Source of the DNA: Planctomycetota bacterium | Lineage (GTDB): Bacteria > Planctomycetota > Phycisphaerae > Phycisphaerales > Phycisphaeraceae | NCBI GenBank assembly: GCA_016350165.1 | Contig: CP066225.1 | Span: forward strand, 2,790,001-2,854,000 | Length of the DNA: 64,000 bases | Direction of reading: 5' to 3' | In this document: positions 26,050-35,683 of the stretch, one piece after another | Numbering within the stretch: the first letter of the stretch is position 1 | How the letters are laid out: every line of letters starts with the position of its first letter | Program-made: the position numbers and the translations under genes | The notes under the pieces: model-generated | Database searches by the model: none | Told to the model about the DNA's origin: nothing | Seen by the model: the letters and a program-made list of their open reading frames with translations, nothing else

Positions 26050-28464
26050 ATGACGAACGACACGGTACTGGGTAAAGATTCTGCTCCACAAGTGAGCGAA
26101 GACCAACTCGAACACTTTAGCTACGACGACAAAATCGTACGTATGTTCCTTACAGCTATGCTGGTTTGGGGCATCGTCGCTTTCCTCGTTGGCCTTATCG
26201 TTGCGATCGAGCTCTTTCTCCCATCACTCAAAGAGTCACTGCTTAACGGTGTACTTGCCAGCATCCTCCCAGCTGTCTTTTCTGACATGTTTGTCAATCT
26301 CATCGACAAATTCTTCAGCATCGAATACCTCACATTCGCACGACTGCGTCCACTGCATACCAACGCAGCCATCTTTGCATTCGCAGGCAACGCTATTTTT
26401 GCTGCTGTCTATTACTCCACACAACGCCTTTGTAAAGCACGTATGTGGTCAGATAAACTCAGCAAGATGCACTTCTGGGGTTGGCAGCTCATCATCGTTT
26501 CTGCTGCACTGACACTTCCACTGGGCATTACCCAAAGTAAAGAATACGCTGAACTAGAATGGCCAATCGATATCGCAATAGCCGTTGTTTGGCTCGGTAT
26601 CTTTGGCGGCAACTTCATGATGACCGTTCTCAAACGTCGTGAACGTCACATGTATGTTTCAATCTGGTTCTACATCGCAACCATCGTCACCGTTGCACTG
26701 CTCCACGTCTTCAACAACCTCGTTGTCCCCTCCGGCTTCCTCAAGAGCTACCCAATCTATGCCGGCGTTCAAGACGCTTTCATGCAGTGGTGGTACGGTC
26801 ACAACGCCGTCGCATTCTTCCTCACCACACCATTCCTCGGGCTCATGTATTACTTCCTCCCCAAAGCCGCCGACAGACCAGTCTTCTCATACAGACTCTC
26901 AATCATTCACTTCTGGTCACTCGTCTTCATCTACATCTGGGCCGGCCCGCACCACCTTCACTACACCGCATTACCTGACTGGGCATCATCACTTGGCATG
27001 CTCTTCAGTCTCATGCTTTGGATGCCTTCATGGGGTGGCATGATCAACGGTCTCCTCACACTCCGCGGCGCTTGGCATAAAGTACTTTCCGATCCAGTCC
27101 TCAAGTTCTTCGTCGTTGCTATAACCTTCTATGGCATGTCGACATTCGAAGGTCCTCTACTCTCAATCAAATCAGTCAACGCACTGTCACACTACACTGA
27201 CTGGACCATTGCTCACGTTCACGCGGGCGCACTCGGCTGGAACGGCTTCATGGCCTTCGGCATGCTCTACTGGCTCGCACCACGTATTTTCCAAGCAAAA
27301 CTCTGGTCACAAAAAATGGCCAACGCTCACTTCTGGATGGCAACCATCGGCATCCTCCTCTATGTTCTCTCCATCTACGTTGCAGGCCTGACCCAAGGTT
27401 TGATGTGGCGTGCGATTGATGACAACGGCCAACTTCAATATGCCGACTTCATCGTCACCATCGATTCAATCATTCCAATGTACTACGTCCGTGCTCTCGG
27501 CGGCGGGCTTTTCCTCGTCGGTGCACTCGCTTGTGCATTCAACTACTTCATGACTTGGAAAAACCGTCCAGCTAAATATGACGAACCAACATACGCAGCT
27601 GCACCACTTAAGAAAGTTTATGAAGGCAAAGAAGCTACTGCTGAAGCACGTCTCGAAGGCGTCGCAGACATGGCCAAAGCAATTGATAAATTCAATCAAT
27701 TCAAATGGCACCGTCGTTGGGAACGTCTCCCAGTTCGCTTCACCATCTTCGTCGTCATCAGTGTTGTTGTTGCATCTCTCTTTGAGATCATCCCAACCTT
27801 CCTCATTCGCTCTAACGTGCCAACCATCGCTAGTGTAAAACCATACACGCCACTCGAACTCGCTGGTCGTGACGTTTACATTGCGGAAGGTTGTTACAAC
27901 TGTCACTCACAGATGATTCGACCTATTTTTGCTGAGGAATTACGTTACGGCGAATACTCCAAGCCAGGCGAATTTGTCTACGATCACCCACACCAATGGG
28001 GCTCACGCCGCATCGGTCCAGACCTCGCACGTGAGGGTGTCACCCGCCCATCAGCAGTCTGGCACTATCGCCACTTCCTCAACCCACCAGACACCTCGCC
28101 GCGTTCTGTCATGCCGCCATATCCATGGTTGTTTGAAAAGGAACTCGCATGGTCATCAATCAAAACTCGTGTCTGGGCAATGCGTGCTCTCGGCGTCCCA
28201 TACTCTGACGAAGAATATGCAAACGCTCGCGAACTTGCAGAAGAGCAAGCCAAAGATGTCGTCGCAAAACTCGTAGCCGACGCGCCTTCACTCGCACGTA
28301 AAGCGAAAGACCTCGAGAAAACTGAAGGTATCGCACTTATCGCATATCTCCAACGTCTCGGCACAGACATCACGAAAGAAGTTGATGAAGACGCAGCCGA
28401 TGTCAAAGATACAGCAAATGAAGTTGCATCAGACAAGGAAGCTAAGCCGGAAGTCGGCGGCTAA
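26050..28464 (+). CDS. ccoNO: Fused cbb3-type cytochrome c oxidase subunits I and II
   Basis: An 804-residue fusion of CcoN and CcoO, the catalytic core of the high-affinity cbb3 terminal oxidase in the inner membrane. CcoN part (about 1-500): haem ligands H103 and H389/H391 (HVHAG), CuB ligands H251 (YGHNAV) and H301/H302 (PHHLHYT), about 12 membrane helices. CcoO part (about 560-790): one membrane helix, then c-haem motif CYNCH at 615-619 and IRPIFAEELRYGEYS. Separate genes are the norm in proteobacteria. It is first in the operon ccoNO-Q-P-G-H-safE-I-S. Confidence 0.95.
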   Translation: MTNDTVLGKDSAPQVSEDQLEHFSYDDKIVRMFLTAMLVWGIVAFLVGLIVAIELFLPSLKESLLNGVLASILPAVFSDMFVNLIDKFFSIEYLTFARLRPLHTNAAIFAFAGNAIFAAVYYSTQRLCKARMWSDKLSKMHFWGWQLIIVSAALTLPLGITQSKEYAELEWPIDIAIAVVWLGIFGGNFMMTVLKRRERHMYVSIWFYIATIVTVALLHVFNNLVVPSGFLKSYPIYAGVQDAFMQWWYGHNAVAFFLTTPFLGLMYYFLPKAADRPVFSYRLSIIHFWSLVFIYIWAGPHHLHYTALPDWASSLGMLFSLMLWMPSWGGMINGLLTLRGAWHKVLSDPVLKFFVVAITFYGMSTFEGPLLSIKSVNALSHYTDWTIAHVHAGALGWNGFMAFGMLYWLAPRIFQAKLWSQKMANAHFWMATIGILLYVLSIYVAGLTQGLMWRAIDDNGQLQYADFIVTIDSIIPMYYVRALGGGLFLVGALACAFNYFMTWKNRPAKYDEPTYAAAPLKKVYEGKEATAEARLEGVADMAKAIDKFNQFKWHRRWERLPVRFTIFVVISVVVASLFEIIPTFLIRSNVPTIASVKPYTPLELAGRDVYIAEGCYNCHSQMIRPIFAEELRYGEYSKPGEFVYDHPHQWGSRRIGPDLAREGVTRPSAVWHYRHFLNPPDTSPRSVMPPYPWLFEKELAWSSIKTRVWAMRALGVPYSDEEYANARELAEEQAKDVVAKLVADAPSLARKAKDLEKTEGIALIAYLQRLGTDITKEVDEDAADVKDTANEVASDKEAKPEVGG

Positions 28465-28475
28465 TCAGCGATTAG
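28461..28475. repeat. CTAAY-N5-RTTAG palindrome, site 13
   Basis: CTAATCAGCGATTAG; contains the TAA stop of ccoNO. Confidence 0.65.
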
Positions 28476-28553
28476 CCTTCAGATTTCCAAACGTTTATTT
28501 GATTCATAACGCCGCTGTGTCCAGTACAGCGGATAGATAGATGGAAACAACCA

Positions 28554-28793
28554 ATGTTTAAAGATGTGCTCAACAGCTTAGGCGACTACACAATCTTTGC
28601 TGAAATTGCGCTAGTCATCTTTTTCATTGTCTTCGTAGCCGTCGGTATCAAAGTCATGATCAATCCACGTAAAGATATGGATCACATGGCTGATCTTCCC
28701 AACGAACACGACGATGGTCCTGTTGGTGAAGAAATGCGCGACGAACTCGAACAAAAAGAAAAAGAAAAGGGCAAAGATCACGACGCCCAGTGA
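28554..28793 (+). CDS. ccoQ: cbb3 oxidase subunit CcoQ-like
   Basis: A 79-residue protein with one membrane helix (about 16-36) and a charged C-terminal tail (DEL..KEKEKGK). Size, topology and position between ccoNO and ccoP match CcoQ/FixQ, a small subunit that helps keep CcoP in the complex. Sequence similarity within this family is low, so the call rests mainly on context. Confidence 0.75.
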   Translation: MFKDVLNSLGDYTIFAEIALVIFFIVFVAVGIKVMINPRKDMDHMADLPNEHDDGPVGEEMRDELEQKEKEKGKDHDAQ

Positions 28794-28833
28794 TCCCTTT
28801 TTGATTTTATGAACTGCTATGAGGAGCAGTTAA

Positions 28834-29433
28834 ATGGCTGATGATAAGAAAAAAGATATCGACAACCTGACCGATCACAATTACGACGGCATCATGGAAT
28901 ATGACAACCCGCTACCCGGTTGGTGGGTTTGGCTATTCTGGGGAACCATCGTTTTCTCGATCATCTACTTTTTCATCGTAACCATGGCTCAAGGTGAACT
29001 CAGCCCACACGGTCAACTTCGCCGCGAAAAAGCACATTGGGCTAAGGTCAAACTCGACAAACTTGGCGAAATGGAACCTTCTGAAGCAACACTCGTTCGG
29101 CTTATGCACGAACCGGAAATGCTCGATCAAGGTCGCAGCCTCTACGTCGGTAAGTGTGCCGTCTGTCACGGCCAAAACGGTGAAGGCATCGTTGGCCCTA
29201 ACATGACCGATGAAAAATATCGCAACGTCAAAGACCTTATGGGTATCTTTGAGGTCGTTAAAAACGGTGCAGGCAACGGTTCCATGCCAGCATGGAAAAC
29301 GCAGATGATGGAGCCTGACATGCTCATGGTCTCTGCCTACGTCGCCTCACTACGTGGTAAAAACCTGCCAGGTAAGTCAGTCGAGGATGCCGATGTTGAC
29401 ATCGCGCCTTGGCCGCAACCTGAAAAGAAATAA
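28834..29433 (+). CDS. ccoP: cbb3 oxidase subunit III, single c-haem
   Basis: A 199-residue membrane-anchored cytochrome c that passes electrons to CcoO. The N-terminal YDGIMEYDNPLPGWWVWLFW is diagnostic for CcoP and one helix follows. Only one haem-binding motif, CAVCH, is present (about residues 107-111), with the downstream NGSMPAW Met ligand; classical CcoP is about 300 residues with two haems. This is therefore a short mono-haem form. The start follows an AGGAGCAG ribosome site. Confidence 0.92.
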   Translation: MADDKKKDIDNLTDHNYDGIMEYDNPLPGWWVWLFWGTIVFSIIYFFIVTMAQGELSPHGQLRREKAHWAKVKLDKLGEMEPSEATLVRLMHEPEMLDQGRSLYVGKCAVCHGQNGEGIVGPNMTDEKYRNVKDLMGIFEVVKNGAGNGSMPAWKTQMMEPDMLMVSAYVASLRGKNLPGKSVEDADVDIAPWPQPEKK

Positions 29434-29757
29434 ACCTCTTGGGGTAATGGTTGGACTAACAGTGCAGTTGTACTGTTAAACGTATGCAGTCTGTGTTGAG
29501 GAACAATTTTGTTTCGAGACTAGCATGCACAAGCTGTTTGGGAGGGAACGGGGTACAGCGAGGATCATGGGATTCTGCAAGAAGTTCTGCAGCTTGCGTA
29601 AAGACCTGCTGAAGAGTCCAAATCAGGACAACAGCAGGGCAACGACAGATGGTTTGTAAAAACTCAATAACCTATGGGTTAACGAGAACGTCTGTCTGAA
29701 ACGCATTAAATGCGTGCGAGTAACATGAGACGAACTGTAATATAGAGGAACCTACAC
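29434..29757. other. Intergenic region between ccoP and ccoG with several inverted repeats
   Basis: 324 bases without a gene. It contains TAACAGT-N8-ACTGTTA at 29457-29478 just after ccoP, and around 29600-29635 a CTGCTG..GTCC / GGAC..CAGCAG nested pairing. It may be a processing or attenuation region inside the cco cluster, or hold a second promoter for ccoG. Confidence 0.4.
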
Positions 29758-31191
29758 ATGACAGAGGCAGAGCGAAGTGATGCGCCAATGCCCCTGCAAT
29801 CGCCTGAGCAGGTGTTAACAACCTTAACCAAAGAAGGCAAACGCGCTTGGATGTTCCCGCGCCTATCCAAAGGTCGCTTCCTTTCCATGCGTCGTGTTGT
29901 CGCATACCTACTCATTGCCATCTTCGGCATCATCCCCTACATCAAAGTTGGCGGCAAACCATTCGTCCTTCTCGACATCGTTCACCGCAAGTTCACCATC
30001 TTCTTCTACACATTCCTACCCACTGACACCATTCTTCTTGCTATGGTGATCATCAGCTTCTTCGTCGGCATATTCCTCATCACTGCTGTTTTTGGTCGTG
30101 TCTGGTGTGGCTGGGCATGTCCGCAAACCGTCTACATGGAATTTCTCTACCGGCCTATTGAGCGCTTAGTCATGGGCACAAAAGGCAAAGGCGGTAAACC
30201 ACGCAATGCCGGTGGCGGACGTTTCCTCCTCCTCTACTTCCTATACTTTATCGCATCTTGCTACATCGCTCATGTTTTTATTGCATATTTTGTAGGCGTT
30301 GACGCACTCTGGCAATGGGTCTGGGGTTCACCATTCAAACATCCAGTCGCATTCCTCGTCATGGCAGCTGTCACCGGACTTATGATGTTCGACTTCGCAT
30401 TCTTCCGCGAACAGATGTGCATCATCGCCTGTCCCTATGGCCGCTTTCAGTCCGTCCTACTCGATAAAAATAGTCTTATCGTCACATACGATCCAAATCG
30501 TGGTGAACCACGCAAACAAAAAGGCAAAAAGAAAGTCTCACTAAAAGTCGTCGAAGGTGAGCCAGAACCTCAACAAAAAGAAGGCGATTGCATTGATTGC
30601 AAAATGTGTGTCACCACATGCCCCACCGGCATCGACATCCGCAACGGCCTTCAACTCGAATGCATCTCCTGCACACAATGTATCGACGCATGCGATGCCG
30701 TCATGGAAAAGATCGGCAAACCACGTGGCCTCATCCGTTACAGCTCACGCGCAAATATCGATGGCGAATCACAAAGCTTCTTTCGTCCTCGCGTTATCAT
30801 CTACCCATTCATCATCCTCATCCTCCTCAGCGTTTTTGTCCTTTTCTTTATCAGCAAACAACACGCTTACGTCAAGGAACTCCGCCAAATCGGCAACCCA
30901 TATTCAATCAACGAGCAAGGCAACATCGTCAATATTAAACGCTTTAAACTCATCAACCGTGACGACGTTGCACACATTTACACATTCAAAGTTCTAGACG
31001 AAAAAGACGTCAAGCTCATTCTCGGCGAAGAGCCTATTAAACTCGAACCAGGTCAGGCAACCGAAGTGAGCTTGCGACTCGTCATGCCAATCAACCTATT
31101 CGAAAATGGAAAGCACCGTTGCAAAATCCGTATCTCTGATGACGGTGCTTTTAGCAAAGTTTACACCTCACGGCTATTGGGGCCTATGTGA
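29758..31191 (+). CDS. ccoG: Cytochrome c oxidase accessory protein CcoG/FixG
   Basis: A 477-residue membrane ferredoxin-like protein needed for cbb3 assembly, probably reducing Cu(II) for insertion. It has about five membrane helices, the WCGWACPQTVYMEFLYRPIE block, two 4Fe-4S clusters (CIDCKMCVTTCP and CISCTQCIDAC, about residues 280-320), and a C-terminal Ig-like FixG domain. It sits 5' of ccoH with a 13-base gap. Confidence 0.95.
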   Translation: MTEAERSDAPMPLQSPEQVLTTLTKEGKRAWMFPRLSKGRFLSMRRVVAYLLIAIFGIIPYIKVGGKPFVLLDIVHRKFTIFFYTFLPTDTILLAMVIISFFVGIFLITAVFGRVWCGWACPQTVYMEFLYRPIERLVMGTKGKGGKPRNAGGGRFLLLYFLYFIASCYIAHVFIAYFVGVDALWQWVWGSPFKHPVAFLVMAAVTGLMMFDFAFFREQMCIIACPYGRFQSVLLDKNSLIVTYDPNRGEPRKQKGKKKVSLKVVEGEPEPQQKEGDCIDCKMCVTTCPTGIDIRNGLQLECISCTQCIDACDAVMEKIGKPRGLIRYSSRANIDGESQSFFRPRVIIYPFIILILLSVFVLFFISKQHAYVKELRQIGNPYSINEQGNIVNIKRFKLINRDDVAHIYTFKVLDEKDVKLILGEEPIKLEPGQATEVSLRLVMPINLFENGKHRCKIRISDDGAFSKVYTSRLLGPM

Positions 31192-31204
31192 TTGGGAGCT
31201 AGTT

Positions 31205-31732
31205 ATGAGTGACCTTCAGAAAAAAGAGAGTCGCGCAAAATGGCTTTGGGCAGGCATCATCGTCGCCCTGCTTGGTGGGCACATGACCATCATGATATTT
31301 GCCGCCTATCTCGCGCTTAGTGATCGTTCTCACGCTGTTATGCCTAACTACTACGAAAAGGCAGTCAAGTGGGATCAAACCAAAGCTGAACGTAAAGCAA
31401 GTAAAGAACTCGGCTGGAAAGTCACTTACAATTTCACTGATCCTGACATCACCGGCCAACGTAATATGACTGTTAGCGTTATCGATAAAGACAGTAACCC
31501 CATCGACAACATCATCGGCGACGTTCAGTTCTTCAGTCACAAACAAGCCGGACGCCAATTCGCAGCTGCATTCCAATCCAACCAACCCGTCAGCGTGCAG
31601 TTACGTGAAAGCGGCCTCTGGACCTTCAACCTCCGCAGTTCAGCGACCATCGGCAACCAAAACCAAACATTCGTCGATGAACAGCAACTACACGTCAAAG
31701 ATTGGCGTTCAGGAAAAATTAAAAGGTTCTAA
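31205..31732 (+). CDS. ccoH: FixH/CcoH-like cbb3 assembly protein
   Basis: A 175-residue protein with an N-terminal helix (about 12-36) and an extracytoplasmic beta domain. The AVMPNYYEKAVKWD segment is the FixH hallmark. FixH/CcoH assists oxidase assembly and copper delivery with CcoG and CcoI. The ATG at 31205 follows TTGGGAG. Confidence 0.88.
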   Translation: MSDLQKKESRAKWLWAGIIVALLGGHMTIMIFAAYLALSDRSHAVMPNYYEKAVKWDQTKAERKASKELGWKVTYNFTDPDITGQRNMTVSVIDKDSNPIDNIIGDVQFFSHKQAGRQFAAAFQSNQPVSVQLRESGLWTFNLRSSATIGNQNQTFVDEQQLHVKDWRSGKIKRF

Positions 31733-31785
31733 AACCCCTATGTATTAAGCCTTTTTATTCACCATCAATATGAGATAATAACCAT

Positions 31786-32580
31786 ATGGTCGCACATGAA
31801 ATCATCCTCGCAGTCTTCGTAGCCAGCATCCTTGGCTCGCTTCACTGTGCCGGTATGTGCGGTGCATTTGTCATGTTCGCTGTAGGTATGCCCGGTGAGG
31901 AACACGCTGGTTTCTGGGCCAACCGCAATGTTCTTAACGTCATCTATCATCTCGGCCGCCTCATCACTTACACATTGTTAGGCGTCATCTGCGGCGCTCT
32001 CGGCTACATGCTCGACCTCAGTGGTAGCTTTGCCGGCATACAAAACCTCGCCGCTTCACTTGCCGGTGGCATGATGGTCATCCTTGGTATCGTCATCCTT
32101 CTTCGCTGGCGTGGCATCAAAATCAAAGAATTCAAAGCACCGGGCTTCATGCAGAAAGCAGTCGTCAACGGTCAACGCATCGCGATGGGATGGCATCCTT
32201 TCGCACGTGCCGCTGTCATCGGCCTCCTCACAACGCTCCTCCCATGTGGCTGGCTCTATCTCTTCGCTGTATTCGCAGCAGGTACCGGAAGTGCTCTCAT
32301 GGGCGGCGCTGTCATGGCTGCTTTCTGGCTCGGCACAGTACCCATCCTCGCAGCCCTCGGCATCGGTGCAGGTTTTCTCTCGCAAAAATTCGGTGCGAAA
32401 ATGCCTGTGATTTCAGGTGTGATCATTATTGTGATTGGGCTCTATACGGTTATGAGCCGAGTCGGGATCGACACGGATGCATTCGCAGATCAGACTAACC
32501 TCAAGTTAGGTGCTGATCAGTCACAGATTGAGCAGATCAAGAATCTGGATAGTTCAGATTTGCCCTGCTGCTTCGAGTAA
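31786..32580 (+). CDS. SafE/UreH-type membrane protein in the cco operon
   Basis: A 264-residue membrane protein of the sulfite-exporter TauE/SafE (UreH-like) group, about six helices. The first helix carries LHCAGMCG and a later one LPCGWLY. These Cys/Met-rich motifs recur in homologs within cbb3 operons, where they are thought to handle copper for CcoN; that role is inference here. The C-terminus ends DLPCCFE, a further Cys pair that could bind metal. Start ATG at 31786; ccoI begins 13 bases after the stop. Confidence 0.85.
   Translation: MVAHEIILAVFVASILGSLHCAGMCGAFVMFAVGMPGEEHAGFWANRNVLNVIYHLGRLITYTLLGVICGALGYMLDLSGSFAGIQNLAASLAGGMMVILGIVILLRWRGIKIKEFKAPGFMQKAVVNGQRIAMGWHPFARAAVIGLLTTLLPCGWLYLFAVFAAGTGSALMGGAVMAAFWLGTVPILAALGIGAGFLSQKFGAKMPVISGVIIIVIGLYTVMSRVGIDTDAFADQTNLKLGADQSQIEQIKNLDSSDLPCCFE
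32495..32509. repeat. CTAAY-N5-RTTAG palindrome, site 14 (in coding sequence)
   Basis: CTAACCTCAAGTTAG, in the TNLKLG codons of the SafE-like gene. Confidence 0.55.
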
Positions 32581-32592
32581 AGGTGTGCCACG

Positions 32593-35235
32593 GTGGTTTC
32601 CTCTCAAACTGATAATCAGCAAACCAAATCTAGCGCTAAGCCTGTCGCATGTGATCACTGCGGCCTCCCTGTTCCACGCGGACTCATCAACGAATCTGCC
32701 GACAAACAATTCTGCTGCAACGGTTGCAAAACTGTCTACGAAGTCATCCATGCCTGCGGCCTCGACCCCTATTACTCAATTAGACAACGCGCCGAAGATA
32801 CAGGCCAACTCAAAAAACAAAAAGCATCAACCTCATCACGTAAATACAGCGAGTTTGATGACGACAAATTCTACGAACTCTACTGCCAACGCTTAGACCA
32901 ATTACGCGCAATCACAGAAACAGAATCACAAGAAGACATGGACGAAACAAGCGGAGGTCGCTTCGCAATCGATTTTTACTTAGAGGGTGTTCACTGTGCT
33001 GCTTGTGTTTGGCTCATCGAAAAACTTCCCATGGTTTGTGATGGCGTCCTCGAAGCTCGCCTCAACCTTGGCAAATCACTTGTCCGTATTACATGGGATC
33101 GCGATACCGTCGAACTCTCAAAGGTCGCGCGCATGCTCGACTCTTTAGGCTACGCTTCACACCCCGCGCAAGGCAGCGAAGCACGACTCATCCGCACACG
33201 CGAAGACCACAAGTTCCTCATCCGTATCGGCGCTGCCGCCGTCTGTGCAGGCAACACCATGCTCATCGCCTTCGCACTCTATGCCGGCATGTTCAGCTGG
33301 ATGGAAGATCAGCACCGCGAACTTTTCCGTTGGCTCAGCCTTGCCATCGGCGTCGTCGCCCTCGCTTGGCCCGGCCAAATCTTCCTCCGAGGCGCATGGG
33401 CTGCTATCAGAACCAAAACACCTCACTTAGACCTGCCCATCGCTGTCGCCCTCGTCGCAGGTACCATCGCAGGCGCAGCACACACCTTCCGTGGCGTTGG
33501 CGAAATCTACTTCGACTCACTCAGCGTGCTCATCCTCCTCCTCTTAGTCGGCCGCTGGTTCCAACATCGCCAACAACGCAACGCCGACGACGCCGTTCAA
33601 CTCCTCTTCTCACTCACACCACGCAGTGCACGTCTTGTCGATTGCAAAGAGCAAGACGAATCAAACATCACGCAGCTTTTCGATAATTCCGAATGCGAAG
33701 TGCGCGAAGTACCCATCGAAGGCATCAACGAAAACGACATCGTCGAAGTCCGAGCTGGTGGCGTCTTCAGTGTCGACGGTGACGTATTCGCAGGCAAATC
33801 AAGCGTCAACGAAGCTATCCTCACAGGCGAGTCTCGTATGCGTGATCTCGTTGTAGGCGATCATGTCTGTGCAGGCACCGTAAACGAATCGGCAACCGTT
33901 TGGGTCAAAGTCCGTCAGGCAGGTGAAGGCACGCGTATTGGCAAGCTCATGCAGTTCGTCGAAAAATTTGCACGTGAAAAATCGCCAAGCGTCGCGCTCG
34001 CTGATCGCATCGCTGGCTATTTCGTCGTCATCGTCATCGCCATCGCGACCCTCACTTGGTTAAGCTGGATGTTCATCGACAGCACCGTCGCAACCGAACA
34101 CGCAATCGCACTCCTCATCGTCGCATGCCCTTGTGCCCTCGGCCTCGCAACACCACTCACCATCGCCTCCGGCATCGGTAAAGCTGCAAAACTCAACATC
34201 CTCGTCAAAGGCGGTAGCGCACTCGAAAAACTCGCCAAGCCCGGCCGTATCTATCTCGACAAGACCGGCACCATCACCAAAGGGCAAACAACCCTCCGTT
34301 CATTCAGTACTACTTCAACTCAAAATAAATCCTTCACAGACACACAACTCAAAGCCGCAATCCTACTCATTGAACAACAATCTTCGCATCACATCGCAAA
34401 AGCATTCGTCGAAGCATTTTGTGCAGACGACTCAATCGTCGATGCAAGCTACGACCTGAAACTCGGCGAAGTCGAACAACTCCCCGAAGGCGGAATTGTC
34501 GCTGAAATCAACAACAAGCAAATAGTCATCGGTGCAAAACGCTTCATCGAATCACGTAACATCACCACAAACACAAACGTCGATGAGTACGTAAATAGCA
34601 TAATCAACGAAGGACTCACCTGCGTCGTTATCGCAGCTGATAACAAGATCACTGCCGTCGCAGGTTTTGGCGATGGTATCCGCAATGACTCTGCCGACGC
34701 GATTACGCAACTCAAACAACTCGGTTGGCAAGTTGGCATCCTCTCAGGCGATGGCCAAGAGATCGTCGATGAAGTCGCTCAACACGTCGGCTTGAATGAT
34801 CGAAATACTAAAGACGAAATTAAGGGGGGGATGAGCCCTGAAGATAAACTCAATGTCGTTAAAGATCACGAGCAGTCAGACGCATTAACCGTCATGGTCG
34901 GCGACGGCGTCAACGATGCCGCAGCGCTCGCTGCAGCCGACGTCGGTATCGCAGTCAACGGCGGCGCCGAAGCATCGCTCAGTGCAGCAGATATCTATCT
35001 CGCGCAACCCGGCCTCACCGGCATCGTCGAACTGCTCGTCCTGGCAAAACGCACAACAAAAATCATTCGCAAGAATTTGTTGATCTCACTGAGTTATAAT
35101 GTCATTGCAGTCTTGCTCGCAGCATTTGGTTTAATCAATCCACTCGTTGCAGCAGTACTCATGCCGATCAGTTCATTAACAGTGATTTCACTCGCCGTCG
35201 GCGGCATCTGGATCGGTGGCAAACGCCGCTTGTGA
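32593..35235 (+). CDS. ccoI: Copper-translocating P1B-type ATPase
   Basis: An 880-residue heavy-metal ATPase supplying copper for cbb3 assembly. The N-terminal Cys-rich region CDHCGLPVP...CCNGC is typical of FixI/CcoI. An HMA domain follows with HCAAC at 134-138, then eight helices with the CPC metal site near residue 512 ([12 protein letters not shown]), the phosphorylated Asp in DKTGTITKG near 556, and [13 protein letters not shown] start at 32593 follows AAAGGTG. It overlaps or abuts ccoS. Confidence 0.95.
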   Translation: MVSSQTDNQQTKSSAKPVACDHCGLPVPRGLINESADKQFCCNGCKTVYEVIHACGLDPYYSIRQRAEDTGQLKKQKASTSSRKYSEFDDDKFYELYCQRLDQLRAITETESQEDMDETSGGRFAIDFYLEGVHCAACVWLIEKLPMVCDGVLEARLNLGKSLVRITWDRDTVELSKVARMLDSLGYASHPAQGSEARLIRTREDHKFLIRIGAAAVCAGNTMLIAFALYAGMFSWMEDQHRELFRWLSLAIGVVALAWPGQIFLRGAWAAIRTKTPHLDLPIAVALVAGTIAGAAHTFRGVGEIYFDSLSVLILLLLVGRWFQHRQQRNADDAVQLLFSLTPRSARLVDCKEQDESNITQLFDNSECEVREVPIEGINENDIVEVRAGGVFSVDGDVFAGKSSVNEAILTGESRMRDLVVGDHVCAGTVNESATVWVKVRQAGEGTRIGKLMQFVEKFAREKSPSVALADRIAGYFVVIVIAIATLTWLSWMFIDSTVATEHAIALLIVACPCALGLATPLTIASGIGKAAKLNILVKGGSALEKLAKPGRIYLDKTGTITKGQTTLRSFSTTSTQNKSFTDTQLKAAILLIEQQSSHHIAKAFVEAFCADDSIVDASYDLKLGEVEQLPEGGIVAEINNKQIVIGAKRFIESRNITTNTNVDEYVNSIINEGLTCVVIAADNKITAVAGFGDGIRNDSADAITQLKQLGWQVGILSGDGQEIVDEVAQHVGLNDRNTKDEIKGGMSPEDKLNVVKDHEQSDALTVMVGDGVNDAAALAAADVGIAVNGGAEASLSAADIYLAQPGLTGIVELLVLAKRTTKIIRKNLLISLSYNVIAVLLAAFGLINPLVAAVLMPISSLTVISLAVGGIWIGGKRRL

Positions 35236-35252
35236 TCAAAGGGGATAATGTT

Positions 35253-35450
35253 ATGTCAGTGATATATATCGTTTTGCCTTTGGCACTTGTTCTCGCCCTC
35301 GTCGCGCTCGGCGCATTCATATGGTCAGTCAAGGGCGGCCAATTCGACGATCTCAGCACCCCTTCCTTGCGAATGCTCCACGACGATGAGCAGATACGTA
35401 AAGCAGATGAAGACGATGAAAATGATGCGGATGAAGCAAAGAAAAATTGA
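35253..35450 (+). CDS. ccoS: cbb3 oxidase maturation protein CcoS
   Basis: A 65-residue single-helix protein. It has the CcoS pattern of a hydrophobic segment followed by [21 protein letters not shown], and an acidic tail. CcoS is needed to insert haem and copper into CcoN. The ATG at 35253 has AAGGGG 8 bases upstream; a GTG at 35232 overlapping the ccoI stop is possible but less likely. It is the last gene of the operon. Confidence 0.9.
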   Translation: MSVIYIVLPLALVLALVALGAFIWSVKGGQFDDLSTPSLRMLHDDEQIRKADEDDENDADEAKKN

Positions 35451-35549
35451 ATCATCATCAGGGCAGCATGTCCTATGATGCAGGTTAAGAGGTTTTAATA
35501 GGGGTATATCTAAGGTGGGCCCATATCTTTGGGGTGAATAGTTCTTAGT

Positions 35550-35588
35550 GATATAGATCAGGACACGTCTGCGACGAATGATATAGAT
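35550..35588. promoter_or_regulatory. GATATAGAT direct repeat, 30-bp spacing, before catalase
   Basis: GATATAGAT at 35550-35558 and 35580-35588, about three helical turns apart and about 100 bases before the catalase start. It may be an activator or repressor site. Confidence 0.35.
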
Positions 35589-35683
35589 ATGACGTGCGCA
35601 CATTTAACGGCAAAACTCAGCCGTAAAAGCGCGGTGGTTGATAACAAACAGATAACGTGTGTGAGAAACAAAGGAGCTTCCGG

